64,000 bases of DNA, taken from positions 104,724 through 168,723 of the forward strand of contig JAJYAT010000001.1 in the NCBI GenBank assembly GCA_021779375.1. Reading direction: 5' to 3'. Origin of the DNA: a bacterium. Lineage in GTDB: Bacteria; Patescibacteriota; Gracilibacteria; JAHISY01. The position numbers and the translations under genes were made by a program. The notes below the pieces were generated by a model. It saw only the letters and a list, made by a program, of their open reading frames with translations. It was not told the origin of the DNA and searched no databases. Positions 39,994-47,615 of this stretch are shown here, piece by piece; position 1 is the first letter of the stretch, and the number at the start of each line of letters is the position of its first letter.

Positions 39994-41523
39994 ATGAGCC
40001 TCGATTCTAAAATCTCGACTGACAAATTCACCCGCCCGGATCTGGCTTCTGATGTTGCTAAAAATTGGAGCAAACCGGAGAAAAGCCAAGAAACCGCCGC
40101 CAAAAACACCGAGCAAGTTTCGGTACAAGAGGCGATTGCCAGCCTAAAAGACGATGTCGTGACGCAACAAACACGCACATTTTTAACAAACCATGGCTTC
40201 GACCTCGAGATTGAAACGCGCACTGATGCGCTGAAGCTTATGCCTGAGTTTGCACACCGCAAGGCGATTTACGAACAGATGCTTTTTAGTCAAAAAAATG
40301 GGGCGCGAATTATCCTCGCAAGTGAACTCAGAAAAGCTTTCGAAAAAAATCCAAAGATTGGTGACGCCGAACTCATAAATGTGGCGACTAAAACAATCAA
40401 TGATTGGTTTGCGACACTCGCGACACTCGATCGAAATTACGATGGCAAATTGAACTATGAGGAAATCACGCCAGACGACGCCGCAGAAGCGGAATTCATC
40501 AATCGGGTTTTTGGGATCCTACCGTTTTGCACTGAGTTAAAACATAATCCTGACTTCGATGATCCAACTACCAAAGTCACTCCGGAAATCAGGCTGAAAC
40601 GAATCGATTTTATTAAAGATTACATCACGCGCTACGCTGCGACTTTAATCGATCCAAAAACGAATGAGCCAACCGTCGGATCCGGTCGCCAGCTTAGTCG
40701 GGTTTTACAGTCAATCAATCTTGGTGTCGTCGGCGGAGTTTTTCTAAAAAATGAAGACTTCGGAACGATGTGGGGCAATCTTTTGGACGAAAGCAACCTT
40801 GCAAAAGATAAAAAGCCTTCTGAAAAGATTAGTGCTGTCGCCAAAGTTTTCAGTGAGGGTGGCGAACGCGAGCAGACAAAATTCACGAACTTGCTGGAAG
40901 AAGATGATTTGAAAATTCGCGGAATGCGCATGGATGCCGACCAAGCTATGCTAGATGCGCTAGATCTCGAGAAAAGCAATCCCTACGGTTTCATGCTACG
41001 TAAACGTGGCGATGGGAAAAGCATCTTTATTTATAATGCTTCGACCCCATTGCTTTTGACGGGCGGTTTGAATGTTGCACTGGCGGGATTTGATCTCACA
41101 AAAGTCGCTACCAATCCAGTAGCGTGGGTGACGATGCTGTTAGCTTACGGCAGCGTAAAACATTTCAATCCGAATTTTATGAGCGGTCCATCACCAGCGG
41201 TGAAAGCGGAACGCGACGATTTGAAAGAAAAATTTCGTGACGCGCCGAAGCCCGTCCAGGACTGGATCACGCTGTTTTCAAAAAAAGACCTCGATCCAAA
41301 ATCACCGCTCGACAAATTGCTCATCGAGAAAAGTCGCACGGGAATAATCACCTCAGCTGAGCTCGCGGAAATTTTGGACGACCCTAAACGCAAACTCAAA
41401 TACGAAAAACCTACCAGCACGATTGACGCGACATCGACTAATAACGAAGCGCACCAACTGTATTTATTTTTACGCGCTTGTCAGCAGCGCGAGCTCAATC
41501 CTAAAACCCTACTCGATGCTTAA
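39994..41523 (+). CDS. Hypothetical protein with EF-hand-like calcium loop
   Basis: A 509-residue, largely helical protein with no signal peptide. The stretch DRNYDGKLNYEE at about residue 147 is a canonical EF-hand loop, with ligands at positions 1, 3, 5, 7, 9 and 12, so calcium binding is likely. A hydrophobic segment (LLLTGGLNVALAGFDL) occurs near residue 355. The ATG follows the previous stop by one base and the 3' end overlaps the VirB6-like gene by 8 bp. It may be a partner of that membrane protein. Confidence 0.65.
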   Translation: MSLDSKISTDKFTRPDLASDVAKNWSKPEKSQETAAKNTEQVSVQEAIASLKDDVVTQQTRTFLTNHGFDLEIETRTDALKLMPEFAHRKAIYEQMLFSQKNGARIILASELRKAFEKNPKIGDAELINVATKTINDWFATLATLDRNYDGKLNYEEITPDDAAEAEFINRVFGILPFCTELKHNPDFDDPTTKVTPEIRLKRIDFIKDYITRYAATLIDPKTNEPTVGSGRQLSRVLQSINLGVVGGVFLKNEDFGTMWGNLLDESNLAKDKKPSEKISAVAKVFSEGGEREQTKFTNLLEEDDLKIRGMRMDADQAMLDALDLEKSNPYGFMLRKRGDGKSIFIYNASTPLLLTGGLNVALAGFDLTKVATNPVAWVTMLLAYGSVKHFNPNFMSGPSPAVKAERDDLKEKFRDAPKPVQDWITLFSKKDLDPKSPLDKLLIEKSRTGIITSAELAEILDDPKRKLKYEKPTSTIDATSTNNEAHQLYLFLRACQQRELNPKTLLDA

Positions 41524-43912
41524 GAAATTGAACCAACTGCTTGCGAAACTCCCCAGCTTCCTACTGCCCGCACTCTGTTTCATTTTGCTTTTCGTCGTGC
41601 TGAACCAACCGACACTCGCGGCTGGACCAGATCAAACAACAGCCGTCCCGGAAACATTCCTTCAAAGTTTGGGTGGTTTTGCGAAAATTTATTCCAGTGT
41701 GATTCTCGTCATCGTGATGTTGACCTATGTCTTCGCGCTGATGGTGGGCGACCTCATCGACAGCACCTTCATCCTCGACACCGGCATGGGTGACACGCTC
41801 CACATGGTCTGGTCGGTCGTGCGCAATTTCGTGAATATCGGCTTCATCCTAGTCCTACTCGTCATCGCCGCGATGGTCGTCTTCGGCGGCGCGGGCGACA
41901 AAGGACTCGGCATGTTGAAGAAAGTTTTACCGAAATTTATTCTGGCGCTCGTCTTTGTAAATTTCACTTTTTTCGCGGGGCGTTTCATTCTCACGACCAA
42001 CGATGTTTTGGCGACAGCGATTTTCGCCTTGCCAAAAACAGTCGCGGGCGACCGCATGATCAATCTGCCCTGTGCGCCTGGCCTCAGCGCCGAAGCTTGC
42101 CGCGATGAGATTATGAAAACAGTCACCGGCTCCTACGCAGGCGATCAAGAAATTGGCAAGGATCTGAAAGAAAAGCTGACTACAAACATCCAAAAACTGC
42201 AAAACACGATGGCTGAGCACAAAATCGCGGACACGATCGACAAAAAAAATGTTGCACTCTTGCTCGTCTCGAGCATGCTGGATTTGAAAAATTTGGTCAG
42301 CAGCAAGGGCGTGCTGGGCGGCAGCTGGGACACTGCCATCAGCGGAATCATGGCGATCATCACCGCAGGTGCCGTCGGAATCGTGATCTTCATGCTCATG
42401 CTCGCGCTCATCGTACGCATGGTCGTACTCTGGATGTGTCTCGCGCTTTCGCCCGTCGCGGCACTCGCAGTCGTCCTCGGCGATGTGATTCCCGGAGCGA
42501 ATCTGAAAGGCGATCTCGATTTGCTGGGTATTTTCATCAAGCATGCTTTCATGCCAACACTCGTCTCGATCCCACTCTCGATTGGCTTAATCATGATTTT
42601 CACCAACAACACAATCAAGCCTGACTCGGGCGGCGTACTCGGATCCATCGGCGGCTCGGCGGGTGCGGGTAATTTCAATTCGCTGCTCTGGTGGATCGCC
42701 TCGATCATCATCATCTGGTTCGGAGTCAATACGATGATCAAGAAGTCGAGCGAATACGCTTCGAAAATTACGGACAAGATTCACGGCGGCGTGAACTCCG
42801 CAGCGGGCACCGTTGCAGGCACTTTGAAATACGCGCCGATTTTGCCATCTTGGAATGGTGGCGGAAATCGTTCGTTAGCGTCTTATACGCAAATCCCTCG
42901 TGATATAAGTTCTTTGATGGAAGCACAATCTAGTAATCGCGCCAACGAAGATGCAAAAAGAGCTGCGCCTGCTTTCGGTTACGAACCACAAAAAATGAAT
43001 CCTGCGACCTTCAACCAGCAGGCTAAAGGAATTCAAACTACCACCGTAGCTCAATTGATAGCGGCAATCAACGGATTGGTCAAGCAAGGTTTGACAAGAG
43101 ATAGTAACTTCGACAACAACACTGCTGGAAAATTTTTCGAAAACAATAAGACCGCTTTGGAAGAAATAGGAATCAAGAGTGCGGAAGCACTCAAAGAAAA
43201 ATCTGTGCAGTTTATCTTAGATCAGATTAAACATAGCAATCCTGCAATGGCACCGCAAGTCAAAACGGCGGAAGACGGTCTTGATAAAAACGATTCTGAT
43301 TTCAATTCAAGCCCTGCTGACGACAATAAGCCTGAGGATAAGACTGATGTTAAAAATGCTCTGGGCATTGAAGACTTATCGCGATTTGGAGAAAAGATTA
43401 ACCAGAAAGACATAAACGAGGCGGATGTTGAGAAAAAAGAATTTAACATCAATGGTTCGGTGGTTTACAAGATTAAAGACAAGAGCGGCAAGGTTCTCCT
43501 CACGAAAAAAATTGATGGGGGAACTGATGCGCAAGGCAAAAAAGTCGACGATTATTTCGAGGTCCTGGGCGCCGAAAGCGACTTCGACAAACCAATCGAT
43601 CAAGTCGACAACGACGATGGAGCGGCTACAGCGAACCTATTGGCTAATTTAAAGAAATCGAAAGCGCTCCTTTCGCCTGAGCAAATAGCAAAAATTAAGG
43701 AGAATATTCTAGGAGGACTTAACGCTGGAAAGATAACTTCAACCCAGCTTAACGACCTTGAGGGCGGTGTTAGGAATTTCTTTGATGACGAAGAAAAAGA
43801 CAAAACTAATCGCGATGATCTTTTGAAAGCAATCACTGCCCAAAAATCCAAACCACAAGGTCCCAACCCAAATCCAGCACCAACACCTCCGACTCCTCCT
43901 CCCACACATTAA
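41516..43912 (+). CDS. VirB6/TrbL-like polytopic membrane protein
   Basis: A 798-residue protein. A signal-like first helix is followed by about six to eight membrane segments up to residue 430 (VILVIVMLTYVFALMVGDLI, GFILVLLVIAAMVVFGG, AVGIVIFMLMLALIVRMVVL, WWIASIIIIWFGVNTMI), then a long hydrophilic tail rich in Lys, Asp and Asn that ends in a Pro/Thr run. The layout and helix spacing match VirB6/TrbL channel proteins of type IV secretion or DNA-uptake systems in Patescibacteria. No ATPase is in the window. Its start overlaps the upstream gene, so translation is probably coupled. Confidence 0.68.
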   Translation: MLKKLNQLLAKLPSFLLPALCFILLFVVLNQPTLAAGPDQTTAVPETFLQSLGGFAKIYSSVILVIVMLTYVFALMVGDLIDSTFILDTGMGDTLHMVWSVVRNFVNIGFILVLLVIAAMVVFGGAGDKGLGMLKKVLPKFILALVFVNFTFFAGRFILTTNDVLATAIFALPKTVAGDRMINLPCAPGLSAEACRDEIMKTVTGSYAGDQEIGKDLKEKLTTNIQKLQNTMAEHKIADTIDKKNVALLLVSSMLDLKNLVSSKGVLGGSWDTAISGIMAIITAGAVGIVIFMLMLALIVRMVVLWMCLALSPVAALAVVLGDVIPGANLKGDLDLLGIFIKHAFMPTLVSIPLSIGLIMIFTNNTIKPDSGGVLGSIGGSAGAGNFNSLLWWIASIIIIWFGVNTMIKKSSEYASKITDKIHGGVNSAAGTVAGTLKYAPILPSWNGGGNRSLASYTQIPRDISSLMEAQSSNRANEDAKRAAPAFGYEPQKMNPATFNQQAKGIQTTTVAQLIAAINGLVKQGLTRDSNFDNNTAGKFFENNKTALEEIGIKSAEALKEKSVQFILDQIKHSNPAMAPQVKTAEDGLDKNDSDFNSSPADDNKPEDKTDVKNALGIEDLSRFGEKINQKDINEADVEKKEFNINGSVVYKIKDKSGKVLLTKKIDGGTDAQGKKVDDYFEVLGAESDFDKPIDQVDNDDGAATANLLANLKKSKALLSPEQIAKIKENILGGLNAGKITSTQLNDLEGGVRNFFDDEEKDKTNRDDLLKAITAQKSKPQGPNPNPAPTPPTPPPTH

Positions 43913-43923
43913 TCTGTGCAGAC

Positions 43924-43953
43924 CGTAGGGAATGAAAATTTTCATTCCCTACG
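43924..43953. repeat. 30-bp perfect palindrome after the VirB6-like gene
   Basis: Arms CGTAGGGAATGAAAA and TTTTCATTCCCTACG. It could also form a transcription-stopping hairpin. The ends resemble the TAGGGAACGG palindrome at 19864. Confidence 0.85.
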
Positions 43954-43978
43954 AATCACGCACGCGATTCTGTTTGTA

Positions 43979-44111
43979 AAATCTCCCCAACCCTGCCTAC
44001 CGGCAGGCAGGCCCTCTTTACAAAGAGGGGCTCTTGAAACTCTCCCTTTCAAATTCCCTCCTTTCGCCCCAAAGGGACCACTTCGTGGCAAAGGAGGGCT
44101 GGGGAGGATTT
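43979..44111. repeat. MITE-like element with about 16-bp inverted ends
   Basis: The left end AAATCTCCCCAACCCT is matched by AGGGCTGGGGAGGATTT at the right, inverted with a single-base length difference. Inside are CCTACCGGCAGGCAGG and a GGGACCACTTCGTGGC hairpin. Only repeat DNA lies here. Confidence 0.7.
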
Positions 44112-44142
44112 GGGAACAAAAATTTTCCCTCTCCTCTCAAAG

Positions 44143-44171
44143 ATGACATTTCCCGCGGCGCAAATTAAAAT
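44143..44171 (+). promoter_or_regulatory. Promoter of the HTH gene (ATGACA-N17-TAAAAT), leaderless arrangement
   Basis: ATGACA at 44143-44148, 17 bp, TAAAAT at 44166-44171, then 8 nt to the ATG at 44180. One of the best supported leaderless cases. Confidence 0.7.
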
Positions 44172-44179
44172 ACTCTGCG

Positions 44180-44737
44180 ATGTCCGCCCAAAAAGATTTT
44201 TATTCCGTCACGCGCGAAGAAGCTGCTGAAGAATTGGGCGTCTCGACTCGCACGCTCGACCGCTATTTGAAGCGCGGGAAATTGCGCATGAAGCTTTCGC
44301 CGAGCCGTCAGGTTTTGATTCACGAGAAAGATTTGGAGAAATTCGGCGCGCATTTACAGCCGATCAAGAAAGCCAATCCGACACATTCTGGAAAAAATAA
44401 AATGCGCGAAGACCTGCCGCCTGAGGCGATTGAAATTTCGAGCGAAGCCATCGAGGAAAAAATTTTCCGCGAGCTCTATGACGAAGCCGCCAAGGATTTG
44501 CGGGCGAAGCAGGAAAAATTGGAAGCGGCGAGCTTCCGGGTCGGACAGCTCGAAGCCCAGCTCAAGAGCTCCGTCCCGCTGCTCGAATTCAAACAAAAAG
44601 AGCAGACGATGCTCGGCGAGCAGTCGCGACTGAAAGAAAAACTCGTCGCCGCGATTTTGAAAAGTTGGGTCTTCCTCGGACTCGCCGTCACCGCGACAAT
44701 CATCGCGGTCATTCTCGCGCTGGTGAATTATCTTTGA
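44180..44737 (+). CDS. MerR/excisionase-like HTH protein with coiled coil and C-terminal membrane anchor
   Basis: A 185-residue protein. Residues 8-55 form a winged-helix or excisionase-type DNA-binding unit (VTREEAAEELGVSTRTLDRY, then RQVLIHEKDLEKF). A coiled coil of Glu, Lys and Leu residues spans about 95-155, and one hydrophobic helix (VFLGLAVTATIIAVILALV) sits at the C-terminus, so it may tether DNA to the membrane. The gene is flanked by repeat elements: the MITE-like element and the CCCCAACCCTG repeats at 43979 and 44742. Confidence 0.75.
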   Translation: MSAQKDFYSVTREEAAEELGVSTRTLDRYLKRGKLRMKLSPSRQVLIHEKDLEKFGAHLQPIKKANPTHSGKNKMREDLPPEAIEISSEAIEEKIFRELYDEAAKDLRAKQEKLEAASFRVGQLEAQLKSSVPLLEFKQKEQTMLGEQSRLKEKLVAAILKSWVFLGLAVTATIIAVILALVNYL

Positions 44738-44741
44738 GCTC

Positions 44742-44790
44742 TCCCCAACCCTGTCTACCAGCAGGCAGACTCCCCCAAAAGGGAGGGGTT
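44742..44790. repeat. Second copy of the CTCCCCAACCCTG repeat
   Basis: TCTCCCCAACCCTGTCTACC then AGCAGGCAGACTCCCCC, matching the start of the MITE-like element at 43979. The two copies sit on either side of the HTH gene in the same orientation. Confidence 0.75.
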
Positions 44791-44795
44791 TGGTC

Positions 44796-44825
44796 GTTAA
44801 CCCACCACCTAGGTGGTGGGTTAAC
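44796..44825. repeat. 30-bp perfect palindrome with GTTAACCC/GGGTTAAC ends
   Basis: Arms GTTAACCCACCACCT and AGGTGGTGGGTTAAC. The outer 8 bp on each side match the carB and Trm9-like insertions, but the core differs. Confidence 0.95.
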
Positions 44826-44906
44826 TTGTTCATAAATTTGAAAATTCTTTCGCGAGTTCAAGTTTATAGCTTGAGTTGTTCATTTTTCTGTTAGCTCAAA
44901 TATGTA

Positions 44907-44927
44907 GTTCGAATTACAAATTCGAAC
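44907..44927. repeat. Inverted repeat GTTCGAATT-ACA-AATTCGAAC
   Basis: Nine perfect pairs around a 3-nt loop. The 314-bp gap 44738-45051 contains only repeat units and this hairpin; I see no gene. Confidence 0.75.
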
Positions 44928-45020
44928 CTGCACACATCCAAACTGTCCCGGTTTTTTGGTTTCCCGCCTTCGCCCCAAGGGGACCACTTCGTGGCGGGAA
45001 GACAAAATTGTTTGTAGGTT

Positions 45021-45049
45021 CTGCTTCACGCTATATGTTCCATGCTTCA
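45021..45049. repeat. CATG-type repeat next to the 7TM gene stop
   Basis: CGCTATATGTTCCATGCTTCA, ending just before the stop of the gene at 45052. Third copy of the family in the window. Confidence 0.6.
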
Positions 45050-45051
45050 AA

Positions 45052-46599
45052 CTATTCTTCCTCCTCTTTCTGAAGCAGCTCGCGGAAGCGGACATATTCT
45101 GTGAGACGCAGTCCGGTAAATTTGGCGAGCAAGACATCACCCGCGATGAAGAGAAAAATAATTTCGGGATGCGCGAGCATCAAAGTTTGGAAGCCGCTCC
45201 ACTGTCCGACGACGAGATAGCAGGCGAGCGAGACGAGCAGCAATTCACTGAGCATGCGAATAGCCGAGCGCGAACCTTTTTCGGATTGAATCGAGACGAA
45301 TTTTTCGGCAAGTGTAGACATGATGAGCATCGGGAAAATCGAAGCGGCGATGAGGTCGGCGACGCGATAATAGGAGCCGAGCGGCGCGAGCCAAGTCATG
45401 AGCACGATGGCAGCGAAAATCGCGAGCGCGACGAAAGAGAGGACGATGGCGAGCCGTGGCGTGTAGGCTAGACGATAACGCCGCAAAATTTTGCGAATTA
45501 AAACCGAAGCGAAAACAACGACGCACAGCACGATGATTCCGAGCTTCCAGCCGATGGCGAGGAAAGCGAGCGTCAGCACCGAAGGCGTATAGACGCCGAG
45601 CGTCGTCACACCGACGACCTGCTTGAGAAAAGCGACCAGTGTCGCAATCACCGGCAACATCAAAACGAGCAGAATGACCGAGGCGGGAATTCCTGAGGCA
45701 ACGAGATAATTGACGAGGAAAGAAAGTGGCGCGGTGAGTCTGAACGCTTCCAATCCGGAGTCGATGGCCTGGAGTGGAATCGCCTGCAGCTCGAGCGTGG
45801 AAGCGAGCTTTGTAATATCATCCGTGAGCAAAATTTCGCGGAGCGCATCGGAGCGCGTGAGTAAAATTTCGCGCGGTGCGAGTGCAGCGAAATTGCCGCG
45901 GGCGATGCGTGCGAGTGAATCGAGATTGCCGTCTGAGATCACGACGATTTCTTTCGCGGAAAAATCGAGTAGCGGATTGAGTTTCTGCGCAAAACTCGCG
46001 AGTGAATTCAGACCCTCGCTGCCGCGCGTCCAGAGAATAATTAAATTGGTCGAGCGCAGCGCTTCGAATTTCGCCTGCAGCGCCGCAGTGAGCGCATTCT
46101 CACCGGCGAAAAATCCGACCTGATCTTCGACGCCCCAGGCGGTATTGAGGAAAATATTCTGCTCGCGCGCCGCTCCGGACAAAGCCGCAATCTTGTCTTC
46201 GTAAGCGCGTGAGTCGGTGAGCAGGAGTGCCGAGCGCGCGAAAACGAAAAGCTCAAAACTGGTCTCGGCTGTCTCTTTGCCGACGCGCATCGCGAGCGTA
46301 ATTTTGAAAATTCCGGGTTTGGTGAAAACATGAGTGACCGTCTCGCCGCTACCCGTCGTGCCGTCACCAAAATTCCAAGTGAATACTGCCGGTCGTTCGG
46401 GAAAAAGATTGAGTGAATGCGTCGCAGAAAATTCGGTATTCGCACCGAGTGCCGCCGTCTCGTCCGCCGAAATCACCGCCTGCAAAGTTTCGGTTGGTGC
46501 CACCACAGCATCAGATGCCACAGCGGAAGCCGTCGAACCGACGAGCAAAAACGCGAAAAGACTGAGCGAAACCTTTGAGAAAAGTCTGCGAAAGTTCAT
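45052..46599 (-). CDS. PKD-domain plus 7TM (UUP1-type) membrane protein
   Basis: A 515-residue protein. A signal peptide precedes a PKD-like domain (FTWNFGDGTTGSGETVTHVF) at about 65-115. A soluble alpha/beta region of about 170 residues follows, then seven hydrophobic helices from about 295 to 490 with GVTTLGVYTPSVLTLAFLAI, matching the 7TM module that is often fused to inactive transglutaminase domains. Its job is unknown; it probably senses or organises something outside the membrane. The promoter (TAAAAT, 6 nt to ATG) lies in the end of ilvE. Confidence 0.78.
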   Translation of the reverse strand: MNFRRLFSKVSLSLFAFLLVGSTASAVASDAVVAPTETLQAVISADETAALGANTEFSATHSLNLFPERPAVFTWNFGDGTTGSGETVTHVFTKPGIFKITLAMRVGKETAETSFELFVFARSALLLTDSRAYEDKIAALSGAAREQNIFLNTAWGVEDQVGFFAGENALTAALQAKFEALRSTNLIILWTRGSEGLNSLASFAQKLNPLLDFSAKEIVVISDGNLDSLARIARGNFAALAPREILLTRSDALREILLTDDITKLASTLELQAIPLQAIDSGLEAFRLTAPLSFLVNYLVASGIPASVILLVLMLPVIATLVAFLKQVVGVTTLGVYTPSVLTLAFLAIGWKLGIIVLCVVVFASVLIRKILRRYRLAYTPRLAIVLSFVALAIFAAIVLMTWLAPLGSYYRVADLIAASIFPMLIMSTLAEKFVSIQSEKGSRSAIRMLSELLLVSLACYLVVGQWSGFQTLMLAHPEIIFLFIAGDVLLAKFTGLRLTEYVRFRELLQKEEEE

Positions 46600-46603
46600 G
46601 CCG

Positions 46604-47530
46604 CTATTTTACAAAAGTGAGCCACTTTTTGTATTTCGGAATTTCGCCGGCGACTGCCGCGAGGAAAGTCGCGCGCAATTTCGTGGTGAATGGACCAATC
46701 TTGCCATTGCCGATTTTCTTGTCGTCGAGCGAGCCGATGGGCTGAACCTCCGCGGCCGTGCCCGTGAAGAAAACCTCATCGGCAGAATAGAAATCCTTTA
46801 GCTTGAAATCGCCCTCTTTGGTCTTCACTCCCAAATCTTTGGCAATGCTGAAAACCGCGTCGCGCGTGATGCCCGCGAGAATCGAGCCGAGCCGCGGCGT
46901 GTGCAGCAAACCTTTTTTCAGGAAGAATATGTTTTCACCCGGACCCTCCGCGACGAAACCGCGATGGTCGAGGAACAGTGCCTCATCGTATTTCGCTTTT
47001 TTGATCTCGAGTGAAGCGAGAATGGAATTAACGTAGTGTCCGCAAACTTTCGCATCACCGACGACCGAGTCCGGATGGAGCCGAATAAATTTCGAAGTCT
47101 TGACTCGAATCGGTTTGCCGCCGAGATAAGAATCCCACGGCCAACAAGCAACCGCGAGCGAGACTGGTGCGCCGACAGGATTGAGGCCCATCTTGCCGTA
47201 ATCGAAGAAGGCGAGCGGGCGAATGTAGCCCGCCGAAATTTTGTTCGCACGCACAGTCGCGACGATTGCCGCCGCCACCTCTTTTTGCGAATAGGGGATT
47301 TTCATCTCGAGCGCCTTGGCAGAGTAGAAAAGACGCGCGACATGTTCTTTGAGGCGGAAAATCGCCGGTCCATTTTTCGTCGCGTAAAAACGAATGCCCT
47401 CGAAAACGCCCGAGCCATAATGCAGCGCGTGCGCCAGCACGTGAATCTGCGCATTTTGCCAAGCGACCATTTGACCATTCAGCCAAATTTTTTCCGTCGT
47501 TTGAAACGCAGCTTTGGGAAGTTTTTGCAT
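46604..47530 (-). CDS. ilvE: Branched-chain amino-acid aminotransferase
   Basis: A 308-residue class IV PLP aminotransferase: HYGSGVFEGIRFY, RPLAFFDYGKMGL, then DAKVCGHYVNSILASLE with the PLP lysine region, DEALFLDHRGFVAEGPGENI and EVFFTGTAAEV. It interconverts Leu, Ile or Val with their keto acids. The gene lies downstream of the threonine synthase-LeuA gene on the same strand with its own leaderless promoter (TAAAAT, 6 nt to ATG). Confidence 0.95.
   Translation of the reverse strand: MQKLPKAAFQTTEKIWLNGQMVAWQNAQIHVLAHALHYGSGVFEGIRFYATKNGPAIFRLKEHVARLFYSAKALEMKIPYSQKEVAAAIVATVRANKISAGYIRPLAFFDYGKMGLNPVGAPVSLAVACWPWDSYLGGKPIRVKTSKFIRLHPDSVVGDAKVCGHYVNSILASLEIKKAKYDEALFLDHRGFVAEGPGENIFFLKKGLLHTPRLGSILAGITRDAVFSIAKDLGVKTKEGDFKLKDFYSADEVFFTGTAAEVQPIGSLDDKKIGNGKIGPFTTKLRATFLAAVAGEIPKYKKWLTFVK
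46606..46611 (-). promoter_or_regulatory. -10 box TAAAAT of the PKD-7TM gene, leaderless arrangement
   Basis: TAAAAT ends 6 nt before the ATG at 46599. It overlaps the stop codon region of ilvE. Confidence 0.5.
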
Positions 47531-47536
47531 GCGGAG

Positions 47537-47542
47537 ATTTTA
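47537..47542 (-). promoter_or_regulatory. -10 box TAAAAT of ilvE, leaderless arrangement
   Basis: TAAAAT ends 6 nt before the ilvE ATG at 47530. Confidence 0.55.
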
Positions 47543-47615
47543 ACTTTTTGTAGCCGAAAACTAAAATGCGCCGCTCATTGAAAATGAGTTGAATCTTGTT
47601 GGAAAAATTAATCGC

